From Armatimonadota bacterium (GTDB lineage: Bacteria; Armatimonadota; Zipacnadia; Zipacnadales; UBA11051): a stretch of DNA of 64,000 bases. This document shows, one piece after another, positions 1 through 7,889 of this stretch (positions are counted from its first letter, which is position 1; each line of letters starts with the position of its first letter). The stretch lies in assembly GCA_013178155.1 (NCBI GenBank), contig JABLXH010000007.1, forward strand, positions 1 through 64,000, in the 5' to 3' direction. Below the pieces are notes generated by a model. That model saw only the letters and a program-made list of their open reading frames with translations. It did not search any database and was not told the DNA's origin. A program made the position numbers and the translations under genes.

Positions 1-43
1 GGCTCGCCCATACGGCCCCGGCCATCAGCAGTCGCTTGAGCAC
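1..43 (-). CDS. 5' end of a probable secreted protein, cut by window edge
   Basis: Only the first 14 codons are inside the window. From a GTG at 43-41 the frame reads MLKRLLMAGAVWAS, a basic n-region followed by a short hydrophobic stretch, as at the start of a Sec signal peptide. A GGGAGGG Shine-Dalgarno-like run lies about 7 nt upstream of this GTG. The same frame can also begin at an ATG at 109, which would place a charged stretch before the hydrophobic part, so I prefer the GTG. It lies downstream of the histidine kinase on the same strand and could be cotranscribed. The function cannot be told from so little sequence. Confidence 0.35.
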   Translation of the reverse strand, partial: MLKRLLMAGAVWAS

Positions 44-171
44 CCGCAAGCCCTCCCGGCCCAGGTTCAAGCTCTCACAGTGTCGCTCTGAGGCGCTGTG
101 TCTTTGCATGATATACAACGGGCGGGCGAAACGTCAAACGCCATCGCCTCTGGCATCACGTGTCCGGTGGC

Positions 172-2514
172 TCAAGCTCCCAGGGCCCGACTGACCGCTT
201 CGCCCAGCTCCTGAGTCTGGTAGGGCTTCACGACAACGCCGCAGAAGCCGTGCTCGGCGCAGTTCGCCATCACTGGGTCATTGGAATACCCGCTGCAGGC
301 CAATGCCCGCACCTCAGGGTCCAAAGCCCGTAGCTGGGCCATGGCCTCGCAGCCCCCCAGACCACCGCGCACCGTCAGGTCAAGGATGACCAGCGCGTAG
401 CAGCGGCCTGCCGCCATCGCCTCCCGGTACATGGCGACGGCCTCCTCGCCGTCGCTGGCCAGGTCCACCTCGTAGCCGAGGTGCCGCAGAATAGTGCTCG
501 CAACTTTGCGGATCATGGCGTCGTCGTCCATGACGAGAATCCGCCCTGTTCTCTGTTGACCCTGGACCATGGCTTGCTCGTCCTTCGGCGTGGGTTGGCG
601 ATCGGTGGCCGGCAGGAATACGTCCATGACGGCTCCCTGACCCGCTGGAGACTGGGCCACGATGTGGCCGCCGTGCTTCTTGACAATGGAGTAGGCGATC
701 GTCAGCCCGAGGCCATTGCCCTCGGGCCGGGTGGTGAAATAGGGGTCGAACACGCGCGGGAGCACCTGAGGCGGGATGCCGGGGCCCTCGTCGCTAAAGG
801 TCAGTTGCACGTACGCGCCGGGCTCCAGTGGCAAAGCGCTACCAGAGCCGATCTGGACATTGCGCCCGGTAACGGTCAGTTTTCCCCCTTCCGGCATCGC
901 CTGCACCGAGTTGAGGACCAGGTTATTGATGACCTGCGCGATCTGGCCCTCATCGGCCTCGATCGCGGCGAGGTCCTCAGGCAGGTCCAGCTCGCAGACG
1001 ACCCGTTGGCCACTGGCGGCCAGCTCGACCATGTCGCGGACCAGAGCCGGTACGGACAGCACCTTCTTGATCGGCGTACCACCGCTGGCGAAGGTCAGAA
1101 GCTGGTGGGTGAGGTGGCGGGCCTGGAAGGCGACACGCTCCGCTTCCTCCAGCTCCTGGTGCGCGCGGCTCAGAGGGTCAAGACGGCGCCGGGTAACCGC
1201 CAGTTGGCCCAGGAGGCCGGTCAGCAGGTTGTTGAAGTCATGAGCGATACCGCCGGCCAGGATCCCCAGCGATTCCAGCTTATGGGTCCGGTAGGCCTCG
1301 TCGCGGAGTTGCTCCTGCTCAGTGATGTCACGGAAGACGAGCACCACGCCGATGATCTCGTCATTGGCGTCGAAGATAGGCGAAGCCGTGTCCTGGACCA
1401 GCAGCCCGGCGCCTTGGCGGGAGACCAGGGTGCCGTCGTCCCGCGTGCGCGTCGTGCGGCCAGTAACCAGCACCTCGTAGACCGGGTGCGTTCGCGGTGT
1501 CCGCCCCTCCCGGTCCAACAGGTGGAAGACCTTGCTCGCCGGCTTTCCCAGCGCCTCTTCCTGGGTCCAGCCGGTCAGCAGCTCGGCGGCACGGTTGACC
1601 AGCGTCACATTGCCATGGATGTCGGTGGCGATAACCCCGTCACCGATGCTGCGCAGCGTGACCGCCAGGCGCTCCTTCTCGGCAGCCAGTTCGTCTTCTG
1701 CCCGGCGACGCTCGGTGATGTCGCTGAAAGACGCCATCATGCACAGGGGCCGGCCCTCCGCATCGCGCACTACCTGCGCTCGAACCTCCATGGGCACCCG
1801 CCCGCCATCGGGTCGCAGAGCGACTCCCTCACCGGTCCAACGACCGTGGGTCAGGAGGGCCTCGCGGACCATCTGTGCGCGCTCGGTGCTCTCAAAGTAG
1901 TCGCGCATGTTCGTGCCGACCACCTGTTCGGTCGACGTCAGACCATAGAGCTGGAGGTAAGCCGGGTTGACATAGGTGATCGTGCCGTCCAGGTCCGCCA
2001 GGCCGATGGCGCTGATCGAGGAGTTGAGGGCCGCCTCGTACATCAGCCGCTGCTGCTCTTCGGGGCGGCGAGACGTCATGTCGGTGCCCGCGCAGAGCAG
2101 TTCCTCCACGCGTCCGTGCCGGTCTCGGACGGCACGAATGGTCCAAGTCACCCAGACCCGGCGCCCGTCGCGAGTGACCCCCTCGCTCTCGCACGCCACG
2201 CACGTCTCGGGCGAATCCAGGACCTGCGCAACCCTGGCCTGCAGGTCGCGTCCGCCGCTCTCGGCCGCTGGAACAAGAGTTCCGAGGAGGCGGCGTCCCA
2301 GGAGCTGAGCCGGCGGGTAGCCGAGGAAATCGGCACCGAAGCGGTTGATGAAGGTGATCCGGCCCTGGGGGTCCAGGCGAAGAATGATGCTGCCAAGGTG
2401 CTCGACGAGGTCGCGGTAACTGGCCTCGCTGGCCTCCAGGGCTGTCGGCAGGTTGTGTCCGCTCGGCGATGCATCGAGCGGAGCCGTTCCACTCTCCTCG
2501 GCCATTCTCCTCAT
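172..2514 (-). CDS. PAS-domain hybrid histidine kinase / response regulator
   Basis: A soluble-looking hybrid sensor kinase of 780 aa with no clear membrane segment. Three PAS domains occupy roughly residues 30-150, 155-275 and 280-405; each ends in a PAC-like motif such as SDITERR or FRDITEQ. A HisKA domain follows with H-box GGIAHDFNNLL near residue 430, the form typical of NtrB-like kinases. The HATPase_c domain (about 530-640) has N-box NNLVLNSVQAM, DEGPGIP and GNGLGLTIAYS. A C-terminal receiver (about 655-780) keeps the acidic MDDD patch, the phospho-acceptor in VILDLT and the KPY lysine. In this family the kinase phosphorylates its receiver or a separate partner; the signal is unknown. 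ATG 2505 is an alternative start, with a GGGAGGG run about 9 nt upstream, whereas ATG 2514 abuts that run. Confidence 0.93.
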   Translation of the reverse strand: MRRMAEESGTAPLDASPSGHNLPTALEASEASYRDLVEHLGSIILRLDPQGRITFINRFGADFLGYPPAQLLGRRLLGTLVPAAESGGRDLQARVAQVLDSPETCVACESEGVTRDGRRVWVTWTIRAVRDRHGRVEELLCAGTDMTSRRPEEQQRLMYEAALNSSISAIGLADLDGTITYVNPAYLQLYGLTSTEQVVGTNMRDYFESTERAQMVREALLTHGRWTGEGVALRPDGGRVPMEVRAQVVRDAEGRPLCMMASFSDITERRRAEDELAAEKERLAVTLRSIGDGVIATDIHGNVTLVNRAAELLTGWTQEEALGKPASKVFHLLDREGRTPRTHPVYEVLVTGRTTRTRDDGTLVSRQGAGLLVQDTASPIFDANDEIIGVVLVFRDITEQEQLRDEAYRTHKLESLGILAGGIAHDFNNLLTGLLGQLAVTRRRLDPLSRAHQELEEAERVAFQARHLTHQLLTFASGGTPIKKVLSVPALVRDMVELAASGQRVVCELDLPEDLAAIEADEGQIAQVINNLVLNSVQAMPEGGKLTVTGRNVQIGSGSALPLEPGAYVQLTFSDEGPGIPPQVLPRVFDPYFTTRPEGNGLGLTIAYSIVKKHGGHIVAQSPAGQGAVMDVFLPATDRQPTPKDEQAMVQGQQRTGRILVMDDDAMIRKVASTILRHLGYEVDLASDGEEAVAMYREAMAAGRCYALVILDLTVRGGLGGCEAMAQLRALDPEVRALACSGYSNDPVMANCAEHGFCGVVVKPYQTQELGEAVSRALGA

Positions 2515-2593
2515 CCCTCCCCCAACTCGCCAGCGATCGGGGCGAGTCGCTTGAGCTTAAGATGTGGGAGCGACCTGGCCCAGGCCGACACCA

Positions 2594-2809
2594 CTAGGCC
2601 TGCTCCGGGGGCTCCGCGGCCTTCTCCTCTTCCTCGGCCGTGTCCACCCACACCCGGCCCAGGCCGCCACAGAAGGAGCAGCGGACCGTTCCCCATTCCC
2701 GCGGGCCACGCCCCGAGGCCCGGAGGCACACCGCGCAACTCCGGCCCCCACTGCGAGTGCACTGCTTCTTGCCCTGGCAGTGCTGACAGGTCTCCAGCTT
2801 TCTTGCCAT
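2594..2809 (-). CDS. Small DnaJ-type zinc-ribbon protein
   Basis: A 71-aa protein with two Cys clusters: CQHCQGKKQC near residues 8-17, then CAVC and CSFCGGLG. These resemble the CxxCxGxG zinc-finger repeats of DnaJ and related thiol-zinc proteins, so zinc binding is likely. The C-terminus is acidic (AEEEEKAAE). I chose ATG 2809 because GGGGTGAG lies about 5 nt upstream; the in-frame GTG at 2818 sits inside that ribosome-binding site. The gene lies between the triple-module secreted protein and the hybrid kinase, all on the minus strand with short gaps, so cotranscription is plausible. No J-domain is present. Whether it acts as a chaperone accessory, an RNA-binding ribbon or a structural protein cannot be told. 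Confidence 0.7.
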   Translation of the reverse strand: MARKLETCQHCQGKKQCTRSGGRSCAVCLRASGRGPREWGTVRCSFCGGLGRVWVDTAEEEEKAAEPPEQA

Positions 2810-2872
2810 GCGTCTCACCCCGTACGGGCCACCCGACGCCGCAACGGCACCGGACTTCGGCCCATTGTTCCA

Positions 2873-5044
2873 CTACTTCCAGAAGCCCGGTGTCAGCTCA
2901 GGCAGAGCCGCGCCGACCGGATGCAGGCTCTGCAGCTGCATCCTTGCTCGCTGCCATGGCTCTAGGGCCAGCGCAGGCATCACCCACGGGCTGCCTTGCC
3001 CAGCCTTCCGCAAGCGAGCCAGCACGGGCACGGCCCCTTCGGCCGGCGGCACGACGGCCCCCAGTCCCATCAGAGCCGCGCGGGCTGTCCGCAGCAGTTC
3101 CGCAAGGCTGTCCAGCGGCACCTGAGCGTCGCCGCCCGGCAGTTGCTCGGCTCCCTCCACCATGGAACGCAGTACCTCGACGGCCTGGGCCAACTGCCCC
3201 TCAGGCGCCTCGCACTCCATGACGCTGGCCTGCCAGATCCCGGCGCTGTTCTGGCCGGGTGGCAGTCCCGTCGCCACGAGGCACAGGCGCTGTCGGCCGG
3301 CTGGCGCTGCGTCGCGCGCCCACACGACGAGACCCTCGCCCTCCGCGACCATCGCCGCCACCTCCTGGCTAGCCTGCACCATGTCCAACTGGGGCTGCTG
3401 CATGGCCCGTGGACCGGCGGCCAACCAGACCCGCGTCAGGTACTCCTTCGGCGTCAGCCTGGGCATCACCCGCAATGGTGCAGTCTCCCCGGCCTCCTGA
3501 TACCGGTCGCCTTCGCGCCACCCCAGGTTAGCCAGCACCTGCGTCAGTTCCCGGTAAAGAGGCAGGACCGGCTGGTACCAGCCCACCCGCAGAGACTGAT
3601 CGGCACTCAGTCCCTCCAGGTTCAGGACGGCCAGACCATGCGCCGCTTGTAGCTTCCCGCGAAGCTTCCATCCGGGAGGCGCCGGAACCTGCAGGGCTTG
3701 CTGGTCAGGGTCTACCCAGGTCTCGCGTCCTCTCGGTGCCACTGCGGAGGCGCCCGCCCACCACGGGCCACCGGAGAAACTCGCCAGAATCTGAACCAGC
3801 AGTGGGGCCTGTTCCACGAACCCCTGGGGCTCGCAGATGAACCCGGAGAGCAGCGCACAATCGCTGGCGACACTGCAGCACGCCACCAGACGGCGCACCT
3901 CATCGCCACGTCCCACCGTTCCGGCCAGGACGGCTATCTCGCCAGTGCGGCGTGCGGCCAGCCCGTCAGCGGCGCCTCCCACGAGGTCCCAGCCGCGAAG
4001 GATGTGGCGGGCAACCAGCAGCGGGTCCTGGTCAGCTCCGAGCCGCATCCAGGGCCAGAAGAAGGCGGCCGTGCGCGGAACGGCAGCCCCACCCGTATCC
4101 CCCGCCACCGCTTCCAGACGCCCGACTACCAGCCGGACCTGCCAGTCGCCGGGGATGTCCAGTCGGTATCCGGTGGGAGAGACGTAGGTCCGCAGTCTAC
4201 CGGGCAGGGCCGACGGTGTGGCGCTAACATCTTGGCCCGCCGGCAAGGACGCTGGTGAGGTCGTCGCCACAGGCGCCTGGTCTGACGCGGCCGGAGGAGG
4301 CGGCGGATTCGGCGACGGCGATCGTACCCCGGCAAGCGCACCAGGCTCAGGAGTTGGGAGCGGATCGTTGCTCGACGCTGGCGGCAGGATCGGCAGGCCG
4401 TCGCTCTGCGCCGCGGGCAAGGGGGGCGTGGTAGCAGGGGGATGACCCAGTGGCGCCGGCGTTGGCAACACCGGTAACGGGGTGGTCCTGGCCGGCGGGG
4501 CCGGGCTGGAGTCGAAGCTGAGGCTTCTGGCCACGACCCCGAAATCACCCCCCACCAGCTCTCTCGCGGTGCCAGCAGGGCCGAAGGTGCCCACGACGGC
4601 GAAGCGCTGTGTGGACGCGTAGGCCACGAACACGGAGTCCAGAAGCTGGCCGTCAGGATCACGCACCTGGCCGGTGATGAGCAGGCCCTGCCGCCCATCC
4701 AGCGCGGTAAAGGCCTCCTGACCGCTGCGGGCATAGGGGGCCAGACGACACAAGGCCGTCTCCTGGGCTGCCGCCGCTGCCGCCGGAGAGGCCTCGCCAC
4801 CCGGCGGCACGGGCCAGGCCACGACCTCAATGGGCCAGGCAGCACCAGCCAGCGGCCGCAAGACAACCCCCTTGTCGCCTGCAGCAAGTGCCTCCCAGCC
4901 GGGCGGCACCGCGAGCCGCAGGCCACCCGGTCCGGCGTACTCGCCAGTGGACGACGGCGTCGGTGCAGTCTGGGCTACGGCGAGGGAGGAGATCACCTCA
5001 AGGCCGACGGCAAGCCCCAGGAGTGCGGCAGCCGAGATTCTCAT
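2873..5044 (-). CDS. Secreted protein with three 'PPGW' (PsbP/DcrB-like) modules
   Basis: A 723-aa protein starting MRISAAALLGLAVG with a Sec signal ending near AVAQ. The start is ATG 5044, because AGGCAGG lies just upstream and the open frame above it lacks signal character. Three stretches begin alike: LRLAVPPGWEAL soon after the signal, YRLDIPGDWQVRL after a long linker, and LQVPAPPGWKLRG later. Each is followed by alternating strands and helices, as in the small PsbP/DcrB/DUF1795-like fold, so I infer three repeated domains. The linker after the first module (about residues 190-290) is Pro/Ser/Ala-rich and probably disordered and extracellular. No catalytic motif was recognised. It is the first gene of the minus-strand run leading to the zinc-ribbon protein and the hybrid kinase. 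Function unknown. Confidence 0.75.
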   Translation of the reverse strand: MRISAAALLGLAVGLEVISSLAVAQTAPTPSSTGEYAGPGGLRLAVPPGWEALAAGDKGVVLRPLAGAAWPIEVVAWPVPPGGEASPAAAAAAQETALCRLAPYARSGQEAFTALDGRQGLLITGQVRDPDGQLLDSVFVAYASTQRFAVVGTFGPAGTARELVGGDFGVVARSLSFDSSPAPPARTTPLPVLPTPAPLGHPPATTPPLPAAQSDGLPILPPASSNDPLPTPEPGALAGVRSPSPNPPPPPAASDQAPVATTSPASLPAGQDVSATPSALPGRLRTYVSPTGYRLDIPGDWQVRLVVGRLEAVAGDTGGAAVPRTAAFFWPWMRLGADQDPLLVARHILRGWDLVGGAADGLAARRTGEIAVLAGTVGRGDEVRRLVACCSVASDCALLSGFICEPQGFVEQAPLLVQILASFSGGPWWAGASAVAPRGRETWVDPDQQALQVPAPPGWKLRGKLQAAHGLAVLNLEGLSADQSLRVGWYQPVLPLYRELTQVLANLGWREGDRYQEAGETAPLRVMPRLTPKEYLTRVWLAAGPRAMQQPQLDMVQASQEVAAMVAEGEGLVVWARDAAPAGRQRLCLVATGLPPGQNSAGIWQASVMECEAPEGQLAQAVEVLRSMVEGAEQLPGGDAQVPLDSLAELLRTARAALMGLGAVVPPAEGAVPVLARLRKAGQGSPWVMPALALEPWQRARMQLQSLHPVGAALPELTPGFWK

Positions 5045-5188
5045 AACCTGCCTGTAATCGCCTCTGGGTCGGTGCAGATCGGCCCCAGCCGGAGGTCCGG
5101 CGCGGGCCAGCGGGCACCAGCATACACGATTCACGGGCTCGCGAACAGGGGGTGACAGCAGGCCCGCCACTCAGGCCGGTCGGCCAGG

Positions 5189-5701
5189 CTACTCGTGCCA
5201 GCGATCGTACATCACGATGTCACCCAGCGGGTGGCGCGACTTGGGCGGCATCTCCGTGGCCGGATAGCCCAACGGCATCAGCTCCACGATCTGCACATGC
5301 TCCGGGGCCCCAATGGCTGCCTTGGCTGCCTCCTGGTCGAAGGCACCGATCCAGCACGTGCCCAGTCCTTCGGCCACCGCCTGTAGGGCGATGTGCTCCA
5401 GGGCGATGGCCAGGTCCACGATGTGACAGGGCACGCCACAGCGCATGACCCGGGTGGTGTCGGCAGCGCAGCCCGCGATCACAATCGGGGCCTCGCCCAC
5501 AAAGGGCTGTCCCGCCGCTGCTGCCAGGGCCTTCCGGACTTCCGGGTCGCGTACCACCACGAAGCGCCAGATCTGACGGTTGCTGGCCGATGGCGCCAGC
5601 CGCGCCGCCTCCAGTACCCGCTCCAGCTTGTCCTCCTCCACCGCCTTGTCCAGGTACTTGCGGACACTGTAACGTTTCTGGATTACGTCGAGAACGGACA
5701 T
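5189..5701 (-). CDS. Nitroreductase family protein
   Basis: A 170-aa FMN-dependent nitroreductase-fold protein, near the short end for the family. The N-terminus has the flavin-phosphate motif RYSVRKY, then APSASNRQIWRFVVV, which contacts FMN, and later LEHIALQAVAEGLGTCWIGAFD, the conserved helix and C-terminal flavin-binding segment. The end (MPPKSRHPLGDIV) matches nitroreductases of the SagB/NADH-oxidase-like branch. These enzymes use NAD(P)H to reduce nitro compounds, quinones or flavins; the substrate here is unknown. The start is supported by GGGAGGCGAGG about 7 nt upstream. It lies 27 nt downstream of the TIM-barrel isomerase on the same strand, so the two probably form an operon. Confidence 0.9.
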   Translation of the reverse strand: MSVLDVIQKRYSVRKYLDKAVEEDKLERVLEAARLAPSASNRQIWRFVVVRDPEVRKALAAAAGQPFVGEAPIVIAGCAADTTRVMRCGVPCHIVDLAIALEHIALQAVAEGLGTCWIGAFDQEAAKAAIGAPEHVQIVELMPLGYPATEMPPKSRHPLGDIVMYDRWHE

Positions 5702-5728
5702 ATCCTCGCCTCCCAGGCTATCACTGCC

Positions 5729-6487
5729 TCATGCTGTCCACTCGGCCCACAAGAGCGAGTAGTATCGCAGCAGTCGCTCCGGCTCACAGCTCTCGGGCAT
5801 CTCGATCAGACAGAAACCATCGAAGTTGGCGGCTTTCAGCAGGCTGATGAGCTCACGATACGGATAGTCCTCGTACAAGTCGTGTATGTGCACAGACCAG
5901 ATCCAGGGCTCCAGACGGGCGAAATTGGCCGCGATCGAGCCCTCCTCGATGTCCTGCTGGTTGCAGTTCCAGGTAGCCCCCACCAGCGGATGGTTGCAGG
6001 TGCGCAGGATGGTCTCAATGTGGCGCGGCTCGCAGGTCCCATGGCCGTGTACCTCGAGCATGATCCTCACGCCCGATGTCTCAGCGAACTCCCCACACTC
6101 CCGCAGGGCCTCTCCGATCTGGCGCAGCGTGTCCTGCTGGGCCACCCCGTCCACGAAGCCATTGGGGCGCACCTTCACCCCGACCGCGCCGACATCATGG
6201 GCGAGCCGCACCCACTCCTTGGTCTCCTCGACGTTAGCCCGTACCACCGACGGATCGGCGCTGTGGTACTCGCATGTGCTTCCCAGGCACCACAGGACGA
6301 TGCCGCTGGCAGCGAACCGCTGCTTGACCGCCGTGCGCTCGTCCGCGGTCAGAGACAACTCCACCCCGTGGGCATGAGTGGTACGCAGCTCAACCCCCTC
6401 GAAACCGGTCTTGCGGCACATCTCGATGATGGTCGGGATGTCCCAATCCTTCGCTACATTGTAGGTGACCATACCCAGGTTGATCAT
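5729..6487 (-). CDS. Sugar phosphate isomerase/epimerase-like TIM-barrel protein
   Basis: A 252-aa protein of the xylose-isomerase-like TIM-barrel family (AP endonuclease 2 superfamily). Typical features are GFEGVELR with a metal-ligand Glu near residue 36, the central IMLEVHGHGTCE, a TWNCNQQD segment and WSVHIHDLY, and the C-terminal GFCLIEMPES. The pattern of Glu, His and Asp residues fits a divalent-metal site. Members isomerise or epimerise keto-sugars or inositol-derived compounds; the substrate cannot be fixed. A GAGAGGG site lies about 6 nt before ATG 6487. It heads a two-gene unit with the nitroreductase and is divergent from the GHMP kinase. An endonuclease role is unlikely at this length and in this context. 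Confidence 0.88.
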   Translation of the reverse strand: MINLGMVTYNVAKDWDIPTIIEMCRKTGFEGVELRTTHAHGVELSLTADERTAVKQRFAASGIVLWCLGSTCEYHSADPSVVRANVEETKEWVRLAHDVGAVGVKVRPNGFVDGVAQQDTLRQIGEALRECGEFAETSGVRIMLEVHGHGTCEPRHIETILRTCNHPLVGATWNCNQQDIEEGSIAANFARLEPWIWSVHIHDLYEDYPYRELISLLKAANFDGFCLIEMPESCEPERLLRYYSLLWAEWTA

Positions 6488-6817
6488 CGGCAGCCCTCTC
6501 GTGAATGAAATGCGGTGCCAACTGCCACAGAGGCGCCATCCTGCGACCGGGGGCAGGAACTCCGCTTCCGTCCCTTATGGGCACGGCTGAGTGCCCTGCA
6601 AGCCTGCCGGCGTCGTTGGTCTCGCCGGGGATTGGGGGGCCTGGCCTGCCTCTCGTCGGCTGCGCGTCCTGGCCTGCCCTTCGCCAGCACAGGGTTCGCC
6701 GCGCCAGGCTCTGGCTCCTCTCTGAAGGCGCCGTGGGGCCTCAGCTTGACTCGCCGTCTGTGGCCTTCCTATACTGCTGAGACGGTAAGACACTTCGGGA
6801 TGGCGAGGACGGGCCGG
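6488..6817. other. Divergent intergenic region, 330 bp
   Basis: This non-coding stretch separates the minus-strand isomerase from the plus-strand kinase. The left part contains the isomerase ribosome-binding site and GC-rich sequence with several GGCCTGCC-like runs. The right end holds a good sigma-70-type promoter for the kinase. I see no RNA gene and no convincing small coding frame in it; an open frame extending the kinase upstream has no family resemblance before residue 1 of the chosen start. Confidence 0.6.
6746..6775 (+). promoter_or_regulatory. Sigma-70-like promoter of the GHMP kinase gene
   Basis: TTGACT at 6746-6751 and TATACT at 6770-6775 are separated by 18 bp, each one or two bases from consensus. 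The predicted transcription start is near 6782. This would leave about 36 nt of leader before ATG 6818 and supports starting the kinase there, because GAGGA lies about 8 nt before that ATG. Confidence 0.7.
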
Positions 6818-7837
6818 ATGATCCATGCCAGTGCGCCGGGCCGCGGAGGCATCATCGGAAATCCCTCCGACATGTATGGCGGAACCGTGGTTTCCTGCGC
6901 CATTACGGAGCGGGCCGAAGCAGTGGTGTCGCCCAGCCCGCTGCTGATTCTGGAGGTCTATGGCCATTTCCAGCCGATCACGTCAGAGGCTGACCTGCAG
7001 CCACAGCCGGGGCTGGAGTATCTGGACATAGCGAAGGCCATCTGGCGCTTCCTGCGACGGTCGGAGTACGCGACGCGCGGTCTGCTGGACCCGGCTGCCA
7101 CCTTCGCCGTCCGCGCCCAGAGCACTATACCGCTGCGCGCGGGCTGTGCGGGCTCCACGGCCATGCTGATCGTCATTTTGGCCGCAATTCTGCGTCACCT
7201 GGAAGTCCACTGCGAGCGGCACGAACTGGCGGAGCTCGCCCGCCGGATTGAGCGTCACGAACTGGGCGTCATGTGTGGTTACCAGGACCAGTACATGGTC
7301 ATCTTCGGCGGCTGCAATGCTGTGGACACCCGCGGCAAAGCTGACCACGGAGAGGGCCGCGAAGCCCCCTATGCCTCGGTAGAGCCACTGGCGGCCGATC
7401 TCGAGGACCTCCCCTTCATCCTGGCCAACACCGGTATCCAGCGACACTCGGGTCAGTTCCACGCCCGCCCCCGGCGCGACTGGGAGAACGGTGACCCGCG
7501 CCGTGTGGCGGGTTTCGAGCGCATCGGGGAGTTGGGGCGCCTGGGCAAGAAAGCACTGTTGCAGCGTGACTGGGAGTGGCTGGGCGAGCTAATGAACGAG
7601 AATCACGCTTTGACAGAGGAGCTTATCGGCTGTGGCGAGGAGAACGCGCGGCTGATCGAGGCCGCCCGGCGGCATGGGGCCCTCGGAGCCAAGTTGTCCG
7701 GAGCTGGGCGGGGCGGGACCATCATCGCCTTGCATGAGGACCCCGACTGGCTGGGCGCGAAGCTGCTCGAGGAGGGGGCGGAGCGACTCATCCGCCTGTT
7801 CCCTGGTCCCGGGCTGACCGTTCGGAAGATGCGCTGA
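6818..7837 (+). CDS. GHMP family sugar kinase
   Basis: A 339-aa GHMP-superfamily kinase (galactokinase/mevalonate kinase fold). Motif 1 is APGRGGIIGNPSD at residues 6-18; the ATP-binding motif 2 is PLRAGCAGSTA at 105-115, a variant of the usual PxxxGLxSSA; motif 3 is KLSGAGRGG at 292-300. GYQDQY near 155 carries the probable catalytic Asp. The opening resembles glucuronokinase and heptose-kinase-like members, so a sugar or uronic acid 1-kinase is plausible; substrate choice is inference. The start at 6818 fits motif 1 lying close to the N-terminus and a GAGGA site. An in-frame ATG at 6800 would add six residues. It is the first gene of a plus-strand run with the GT-B-like and FG-GAP genes, suggesting nucleotide-sugar or surface-glycan work. 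Confidence 0.88.
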   Translation: MIHASAPGRGGIIGNPSDMYGGTVVSCAITERAEAVVSPSPLLILEVYGHFQPITSEADLQPQPGLEYLDIAKAIWRFLRRSEYATRGLLDPAATFAVRAQSTIPLRAGCAGSTAMLIVILAAILRHLEVHCERHELAELARRIERHELGVMCGYQDQYMVIFGGCNAVDTRGKADHGEGREAPYASVEPLAADLEDLPFILANTGIQRHSGQFHARPRRDWENGDPRRVAGFERIGELGRLGKKALLQRDWEWLGELMNENHALTEELIGCGEENARLIEAARRHGALGAKLSGAGRGGTIIALHEDPDWLGAKLLEEGAERLIRLFPGPGLTVRKMR

Positions 7838-7889
7838 ACACAGACGCTTTGGGAGCACGGAGAGAACGCCGTATGGCTGGACCGCAGGG

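Noticed and set aside
481-3222. Long open frame of 913 codons on the plus strand
   Set aside because: It is antisense to the hybrid kinase and its neighbours, has no family motifs, and is explained by high GC content leaving few stops. The minus-strand proteins are clearly real.
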